DNA of 64,000 nt from Cinnamomum chago (lineage: Eukaryota > Streptophyta > Magnoliopsida > Laurales > Lauraceae), in assembly GCA_038049695.1 (NCBI GenBank), contig CP142451.1, positions 43,473,001-43,537,000 on the forward strand, written 5' to 3'. Below are positions 54,701 to 63,700 of the stretch, in pieces. The notes beneath the pieces are model-generated. The model made no database searches and had not been told where the DNA came from. It saw nothing but the letters and a program-made list of their open reading frames with translations. The position numbers and the translations under genes were made by a program. The first letter of the stretch is position 1; each line of letters starts with the position of its first letter.

Positions 54701-57700
54701 ATGATGAGGTTCAACGTAACATCGCCATTAGTAATGACAATTACAAGCAGCATGCCGATGCACGTCGCCATTTTGTTGAGTTTGTAGAAGGTGATATGGT
54801 TATGGTCCGATTACGTCCCGAACACCTTCCTCCCAAAGCAAATAAGAAGTTGCATCCTCGCCATTTGGGTCCTTTTAAGATCTTGAAGAAGATAAGTTCC
54901 AATGCATATGTTCTTGACCTACCCACAGAGTTAGGCATTAGTTCCACTTTTAATGTAGTAGACTTGACTCTCTATCATGGTCATCACACAGATGAAGGAA
55001 TTGAAGAACACATTTTATTTCTTCTTCCGCTCACTCCTCCTCCGTCAGATCAAATTGTGGATGTACTTGATGATCAACTCGTGTCTACACGTCGCAAAGG
55101 TTTTCAGAAGTTTCTTGTTCAATGGAAGAATCACCCCATCTCCGATACCTCATGGATCACTACTACTGATTTCCAGCGACTCAACTCGGGCTCGTATGAA
55201 CGTTAACAAGCTATACACTCGCCGGAGTCGAGTTTTTCTAAGGCGGGGAGAAATGATGCAAGTCGAGCCAGTCCATTGGGCCTAGCCCGTGAGCTATAGG
55301 GTCAATTAGATCCAACCCATTGGAAAAGCCCACAAATCCAATGAGTTTGAACCGACTGTTGTGGGAAGCTATCCTATTTTTAGTAGTCTTCTAATTACTT
55401 AAGTAGTTTTGAAATTAGTAGGTTTCTTTAATTTGAATGTTATGAGAGAGGAAAGATCATCGTGGGAACTTCATTATAAATATGTAAGTCCCCTTTAGGG
55501 ATCCAGATCCTCTTCATATTATTGAATTGAAAATTGAGTTCCAGTTTTGTTATTGCTTTGATTAATTTTGTGCGTGAGTTCTTGGCCGTTGAATCCATCT
55601 TTGATTCGGCCAAATCCCTGTCATGGATTTGGTCATCTTCCCTGGCTGCATCAGGTTTGGAGGTTTGTTTTTTTTTTTTTTTCCTCCGAGGGTTCTGTTT
55701 GGGTGATTGGTTTGGGTGGAGTTGTGGTTGGGCGAAGCTGTTGGATTTATGAGTTGGAAAGGGGTTAGTAAAGTGGAATGGTTAGGGGTTCGATGGCTTT
55801 TTGGGTTCAAGGAGGAAGATGGGTTCGGCTGGGATTGTGGTGGGGCTAAGAATGGGTTTGGTGAACGGAAGTGGGGATGGGACAGCTCTAATATCAATTG
55901 ATGTAGCCATAGGGTTAGGGTTTGCGAAGGAACTGTTCAAAGCACAATGGGTGCCGAAGCACGTGTCCGAAGACACAATAAATCTCCACAGAGACGATAA
56001 ACGAGGACGCAAGTCAATGGGAAAACCCAATTTCATTAATCAACTCTCTAGAAAATAATTGTCTACAATGCCTATGAATAAGAAAGCATAACTTAAGCCC
56101 TAGGAAACCTACTTAAACTAGGAAACTAGAATCTTATCCTAATTACAATAAAATTAGAAACTAATAGATAATTGTTGAAATAAAAATACTAAATCTATTT
56201 GGGCCCTACACATGTGGCATGCGGTCCATCTTTATCATCGGATGGATTCAAAAGACCAGTTTCTACACACCCCTTCTAGTTCCAGCAGCGCCATGAGAAT
56301 ATGTTAGCATGGGTTTTATACTCTGGCTTCTGAAGATTCAGGGGCATTACTCTACCTCTGCTTGTCAATCAATTCTCGAAGATGGGGTACTTTATTCCTT
56401 GTCGAAAAACTTTAGATGCTTCCTTGATTGCCCAATTCAATTTTCATGTTGCTCCCACATCTCTTTCACTTGCTGCCACGAGACAAAAACTCATCTTCTG
56501 AACTCCATTGCTACCAATCACGGAAGTCATCATCGGATAGACTAATATTGAAGGATCTTGATCTTCAGATCTATCCTTCATGATCCTCCATTAGGCGCTT
56601 ATCATCCCTATAAACTAGGTGGTAGAAAGGGTTGATATATTGCATACTCTTGACCACTAGAATTGAGGGAGCCCTTCTCGCTACTAGCTTTGCGACTTGT
56701 TCTGTAATGGCTTGCGACTGTTGCTCTATGGTTCCAAGTCTTGCAACGACATAGCCATTTAACCTTCTAGATCTTCCTCATGAGCTGCACCTCAGCCTTT
56801 TCCTTTTCCTCTGTGATCCATTGCTGTTAAGAAGGCCCCTTTTAAATTCTTATTTGGTGACTGCACCTATCTAAAATACAGAAGCGATGGCCCTGATACC
56901 ACCTGTGTAGTTCCCAATCTTTGCAGTACGACTGCAACTCCAATTGAGGACTGTTCTGCAGTTTCTTCAGAAATTCAGCAATATAAATCTGAGTGGCCAC
57001 CAGAAGAAGAATAAAACACACGAACACACAGAAATAAAGGTGATGATCTGATTTTGATAGTAACCTTGAGCCCTTCACCCTCCACAAGCCTCAGCAGCTA
57101 TGTTTTCAATTTGAGGGAAGTCTTCCACTCTTAAGCTGAAATTGCAGACTGGCTTGTGGATCTTTCTGGACATGCAGCGAAGCCCATGGTTCTGGAACAT
57201 GATTAGGTTGGACTTGGGGTCAAATCAAGCCCTGTCCCAATCTGCATTGACTTACAGCCTACAGGCACAATAAGGGACTGTTCTCCCAAATCAGTCCATA
57301 ACTCTGTGTGTTTTTTGCACTGCTTTTGGCTCAGTTAGATCTGAAACCTCTAAACATGTGCCAGGAACCCACACACAATCAGACTTCTGAATATTGCAAA
57401 TCTAGGCCCATCACTGATGCAGGACGGGATGGAAAATTAACCCAAGTGATGCAATTTGAGATCATTGAAACTAATTAACCATTATAATGGAATTCTATAA
57501 TTGTAGTATAGTGGTATGCACCAACCAACCTAGAAATAAGCTACTAGAATGCACACAATTAAAACTCGCAAGCGCACAAGATCACTATGTAATATAATGA
57601 TTGTAAGTACGAGGTCGATCCCACTAAGACTCATGATAAAATAATGTCAAACGCAACTAAAAATCAGAATACTAAAAGAAACAATTGAATGATGAAAGAT

Positions 57701-60700
57701 TGAATTAAAGGAGGATCCAAAGCCCTATCACAATCCTACAGGTAGGCCTCTCAAATAATTAAGAGATGAAGCAAATGGAAGGTAGGACTTCCACTTTGCC
57801 TAGGCACCCGTCAATCTCAAGTAGGTGATCGTGATCCGTTGAGGATTCGATAAAGGGCTTGGCTCAAATTGTCAAACACTAGTTATTGGAATCATTATTG
57901 GCAACAAAATAGGTAATTAGGTGCACAAATTTAGATCCTCACAACTAATTAAGGCTCAAACAAATATTCAGAACTGAAATTAGGATTTAAGTGGCTCAAA
58001 TTTTGATAAACGGAGCTGATTTGGGTCACAAAGTGACCCAGCCCACTTGGAAATGGGTTGTACCAGATCCAGCTGGGCCTGGTTCAACCCACCTATCTAG
58101 GGGGCTGTTGGTGGTCTACCAGAGGGGGTAGGAGCTGGTGGATGGTGTTGATGATGATTTTGGGATGTATTTGGGGTTTTATTAGTGGATTGGATATCGA
58201 TCTACATTTTTATGTAGTAGATCTAGGTATGATGTGGTTAGATCTTAGGATTTCAGACAATGGTGGTTTTTTTTTTTTTTGGGTGGGGGGGTTGGGGGAG
58301 GGGTTTGCGGGCTTGTTGGATTTGGGAAGGGTGGATGGTGTGGATTAGGGTTTCAGTGTTAGTTTGCGGCTAGATCTAGGATTCCAGCGGTGAGATGGCT
58401 CTAGATCTAGATTTGATGTAAATTTGAAATGGAGAGCTGAAAACGAACAAGAAAGAGATGGAGAGGATTACCTTGAAGATGTGGAGATTGTGCCTTGGCT
58501 TCACACCCAACTCTCCTTCGCGGGCGAGAAGAAGATTCTGCAAGAGTAGACTCAAAAAGGCCGTTGGAGTTTAGAGAAAGTTCTTATTCAATATCATTCA
58601 TTACCGTCTTCTCTAAAAGGAGATACAAGTTTAAAGAGAAGCAACAAGAGAGCCCTAACACTGGATGGCTCAGATTAAAACATCCAAGATCTAATGACAT
58701 GGAATCATGGTTCAAAATAGCGGCCGCTACGTTATCAATCGTAGCGGCTGCTACGCTATTTTGAAAATAGCAGCGCTACGGTTTAAAACCTAATAGAGTC
58801 TAGTACTTTTGACTTTAAACATTGTTTTTCCTATTTCTTCTCCTCAATAACTTTTTCTAAAGTTGTCTCTACCCTTATATGGTTTCAAATCACTAAAAAA
58901 AATACAAGATTCGCTGCTATACAAGGTTTCAGTTTATCTTTTTACTACTTAAAAAATTCACACCGTTGCTTATTGCCACAACCACTACGTAGCATTTTGG
59001 TCATTGACCCCTATGCCTTCCGTAACCACTATTTCGATCCTTGCATGGAATAAAATAGAATAAAATAAAACAAATAAATAAACCAAACCAAACCAAGCAT
59101 TTTCCCACTAGGTGGGGTCGGCTATATGGATTTGACGACGCCAATCAAATCTGTTTAGGGCCATGTCCTCCGTTAGATCCATGTAGGCAAGGTCATGTTT
59201 AATAGTTTCTTTCCAACTTCTCTTGGGTCTCCCTCTCCCTCTCCCTCTCCTACTCCTAGCAATCTCCATGCTTTCACACATTTTAACAAGTGCCTCCGTT
59301 GGGCGCTTTCTAACATGGCCGAACCATCTCAGTCGATTTTCTCTCATTTTATCTTTAATCGGTGTTATTCCTACTTTGCCCCTAATCTCCTTATTCCTAA
59401 TCCTATCTCTCCTTGTGATCCTGCACATCCATCTTAGCATTCTCATCTCCGCAACTTCCATCTTCTTAACATGATTATGCTTTACTACCCAACACTCTTA
59501 TCCATATAACAATGTTGGATGTACCGCCACCTTATAATACTTTCCTTTAACCTTGAGGGGAACTTTCCGATCACACAAGACCCCCGAAGCACTCCTCCAT
59601 TTGGTCCACCCAGCCTGAATCCTGTAACTTACATCAGTATCAATCTCTCCATCTTGTTGCACCATAGATCCAAGGTACCTAAAGTTTTCTTTCTCTACAA
59701 TCTTTTGTGTGCCCAAACTTACTTCTAAGTTACCAGGTGTCTTACTTTGACTAAACTTGCATTCCATATATTCCGTCTTCCATCGACTTAGCCTAAACCC
59801 TTTTGTTTATAACGTTTTCCGCCACAATTCTAGTTTAGCATTCACTCCTTCTCCCGTCTCATCCACTAAAACAATGTCATTTGCAAATAGCATACACCAC
59901 GGCACCTCATCCTGAATATGTCTTGTAATCTCATCCATAACTAAGGCAAACAAGTACGAGCTTAATGTTGAGCCTTGGTGTAGACCAATCGTGATAGGAA
60001 ACTCTTTAGTCTCTCCGCCAGTCGTTCTTATAGATGTCACGGTTCTATTATACATATCATTTATCGCCTCAATATATGCGACTCTTTTCTTTTCCAGTAC
60101 TCTCCATAGAATCTCCCTAGGAACCCGGTCATAGGCATTCTCCAAGTCAATGAACACCATATGTAAATCTCTCTGACCTTCTCTATACTGTTCCATTAAC
60201 CTTCTCAGGAGAAAGATAGCCTCCATGGTTGATCTCCCAGGCATAAAACCAAATTGATTCTTTGAAATGTTTGTTGTTCTTCATAGTCTTCTCTCAATAA
60301 TTCTCTCCCATAATTTCATTGTATGGCTCATCAATTTAATCCCGCGGTAGTTCGCACAATTTTAAATCTCCTTTGTTCTTGTATATGAGTATAAGAATAT
60401 TTTTCCTCCATTACATTAAAAAGTTTTGTCAACCAACTTATGCCATCCTCCCCCAAACACCTCCAAACCTCAATAGGGATACCATCTAGCCCAACCGCTT
60501 TCCAATTCTTCATCCTTTTCAATACTTCTTTAACGTCTTCCCTACTGATTCTCCTATAGAACATATGATTCGATTCTTCCCTAGAAATGGTAAGTTGCCC
60601 CAATTGTATGTCACTACTACTGCTATCGTTAAATAACTTGTAGAAGTAGCTTTTCCAACTCTCCTTTATCTCCTCATCCTTTACTAATACTTTTTCATCC

Positions 60701-63700
60701 TCATCCTTAATGCATTTAACTTGGTTTAAGTCCTTGGTCCGCCTATCTCTGGCTTTGGCAAGCTTGAATATCTCTCTTTCGCCTTCCTTAGTGGCAAGTC
60801 GCCTATATAGCTCCTCAAATGCCTTTGCCTTGGCTTCACTAACTGCCTTTTTGGTTTCTCTTTTTGCTTCTTTATACCTCTCCAAGTTCGCTTCATTTCG
60901 ATCATTTTGCCAAGTTTTAAAACACTCTCTTTTAACTCTTATCTTGTCTTGGACGGCCTCGCTCCACCACCATGCCTCTTTCTGTGCCGGAGCACCCCCT
61001 TTGGATTCGCCTAAGACTTCTTTCCCTACCCTCCTAATACACTCTGCTACCTTATCCCACATATTATTTGCACTCTCATTTACCTCCTAAACGTCTTCCT
61101 CTAGTACTTTTTCCCTAATGCTAGTTGCTTATCACCTTTCAAGTTCCACCATTTAGTCCTTGAGCATCTATACAACGTCTTTTTTCTAGTCCACCTTTGT
61201 AGCTGCACATCTATGATCAACAACCTATGTTGGGAAGTCAAGCTCTCCCCCGGTATAACCTTGCAATCTTTACAAGCTAAGTGGTCTCTTTTCCTAGTTA
61301 AGAAGAAGTCAATTTGTGTCCTTGAGGAGCCACTCTTATAAGTCACCAAATGTTCCTCTCTCTTCCTAAAAAAGGTGTTAGTTACCGTGAGATCATAATC
61401 CACTGAAAACTCCAAAATATTCTTCCCTTCTTCATTTCTATTACCGAATTCATGTCCCCTGTGTACTCCTATATATCCATCTATGTCGTGTCCTACATGA
61501 CCGTTCAAATCTCCTTCTATGAAGACCATCTCGCCTTGGGGTATCTCTAGTAGCACTCCTTCCAAGTCTTCCCAAAACTTCTCCTTATGTCCATATCCTA
61601 AGCCCACCTGGGGGGGGCATAAGCACTAATTACGTTCACTATCTCTTCTCCTAACACTAACTTAATTGCAATAATCCTATCTCCACAGCGCTTTACACTA
61701 ACTATATCTTCCTTTAAGTCCTTGCTTACCATTATGCCGACCCCATTCCTCGATCTATTAAGTCCCATACACCATAACTTATACTCAGTCCTCTCAATCT
61801 CTTTAGCTTTCTGTCTCACCCACCTTGTCTATCCACCACTTCCATAAGTTTCCCAATTAGGCTCCCAATGCTCCACGTACCTAATCTCAGCCTTCTATTT
61901 TGAACTAGCTTCCTTACCCCCCACACTCGTCCAAGTGTGAGGACCCTTGCCTATTTAGCACTGCATCCGGGCGCCGATGCAGCAGTCCTTGCTCACTTAC
62001 CACTGTACTCGGACCATACAGCGCGTCGCTAAGTAGGGGACGCCCCCACGAAATTTCATTAGGTCTCAAATCCATAAAGAAATCCGACTGAGTATTGTGC
62101 TGGCTGTCGGCTACCTAACGCACAACCCTCCTCCTTTGTCCGGGCTTGGGACCGGCTATGTCAAAGATACCCCAACATAGGCGGAGTTAAAATAAAACAA
62201 ATAAATAAAAGAAAGAAAATCACAAAAGTGTCTTCAGAAGATGTCTTGTACAAGGGGGGAGTGAGTGCCGCATGGGGATTAGTGTGTCGGGTTGTGTGCA
62301 CAAATCCCAATGCTTATGGGGTTAAGTTGTGGGCCCCAAGACTTGGAGCCCTCTGTGTTCTTCAATTTTATTTCTTTTCGGCACCATATCCTTTTGTCTT
62401 CTCATAAATCTCTAATAACATCTCCTGTGGACCTTCCCGATGTGGGGTCTTCCATAGCGTGCCACAAGAGGCCTTCAACAAGCCAGACACCGGATACAAT
62501 AGTGTATCTTATTCAAAAAATAGATCTAATGGTGGGTCTTCTCCAGAAAACATATCCAATGGTGGATCTTCGTGATATTGATGTATTAAGCCCTGGAAAG
62601 GCTGATCCATCCAAAACTAAGCTTTGACTGCCCTGTTCTTCTTGTGACGATGTCCCCATCAATCAATCAAATGATTTTTCTTGCATCCAATCTGACTTCT
62701 CTCCATAAAAAACCCAATTATAGAGGGGGCCCTAATACAGACTCTTATCAACTCTAGCTTTAGTGATGCAGGCCAGACAATAGGTCGGCCAACCCTATTG
62801 TCTGGCCTGGCCTGCATCATCATTTATCCATAAATTAGCCACCACATTGGAGTGAGTATCTTTAATAATATAATGCAATCTCCATGGAAAAAAAATTGCA
62901 AAGAAACCATGACTGTTGAAGGAATTACTACCCACTATTAAGATTTCTTTAAGAGGCAATGAAGATCCTCAAGTTCAACACCTCTCTTATATCCCAAATC
63001 TCTATGTCATTTGATTCCATGATACCCATGGGACCCAGAAAAGGCCACGCATTTTCCTTTTTTTGTTAATAGAGTACCGCCAAGAGCCTGCTCCCAGCTT
63101 CCTTTAGCAGCCCCAACACTAAACCACCCTGATGGGGGTGAAATTTATGATGCTGCATTCTGCACTTCACTTTTGCTCCATCTCATACAAGCGTCCAATT
63201 AGATAAATCCATCCATCTTGTAATCATGAAATTCCGGTCTAGATGACACCCTCCTTTCGATTCTAGCGACAACCAAATCAATCATTCCTTCCCCCTCTCT
63301 TTTGAACTGACAATTCTATTATTTTTCTCCTTTTGAAAGAACCAAAGAGTAGCTAACACTGATCACCATAGGATATTTGCCTACTTTAAGGGGAAGAACA
63401 TATCATTGGAAAAGGCCAAATTATTCTTCTCTCTTCTTCCATGGGTTATATTGATTTCTGTTTTAATGTGGAGAGAGGATGAGTCTTCTATTTACCGTGT
63501 ACATTTTTTTTTATTGCTTCATTTCATAAGATGTTGTCTGGGTTCATGGGTTCCGATAAAGGGAACTTTATAGATCTTTTTTTATTATTCTTAAGACACA
63601 AGCTATTAAGTACACACTTTAAAATCTTCTTTATTAATTCTAGAAAGAAGCTTAGAAGTACCCACACATGCATATGATGTCCGTTTGGTCCTAAAAATGT

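Larger units (their letters stand above)
49121..55653 (+). mobile_element. Ty3/gypsy chromovirus-type retrotransposon (innermost layer), complete but decayed
   Basis: LTRs 49121-49524 and 55254-55653, both TGATGCA...TGCATCA. Target duplication ggttt at 49116-49120 and 55654-55658. Primer site tggtatcaaagc at 49528-49539. Polypurine tract ggcggggagaaa at 55242-55253. Order inside: gag, protease, reverse transcriptase, RNase H, integrase, chromodomain-like end, which is the plant chromovirus layout (CRM/Reina-like by sequence). Length 6,533 bp. All frames are broken. Confidence 0.93.
47175..56237 (-). mobile_element. Non-autonomous LTR retrotransposon (middle layer)
   Basis: LTR copies at 47175-47508 and 55899-56237 (TGATG...ATCA) are similar over their whole length. 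The target duplication tcgga lies at 47170-47174 and 56238-56242. Orientation is minus: next to the right LTR the minus strand reads tgatattagagc, a decayed initiator-Met primer site, and next to the left LTR ccgtggagaa, a polypurine tract. Without the inner element it is only about 2.5 kb. It retains a gag relic, an acidic open frame and a pol-end remnant ([16 protein letters not shown] at about 47550-47500), so it needs enzymes from elsewhere. Confidence 0.85.
47089..56460 (+). pseudogene. Ty3/gypsy integrase relic (outermost layer), split
   Basis: + strand 47089-47174 reads [17 protein letters not shown], the zinc-finger part of gypsy integrase. It continues at 56243 with [22 protein letters not shown] and, after a frameshift, [17 protein letters not shown] near 56370-56440. 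These correspond to the segment running into the integrase catalytic core. The two halves are separated by the minus-strand LTR element whose target duplication is tcgga. Stops and frameshifts show long decay. Confidence 0.65.

Noticed and set aside
60710..61090. 126-codon + strand frame
   Set aside because: Antisense shadow of the RTE LINE reverse transcriptase region.
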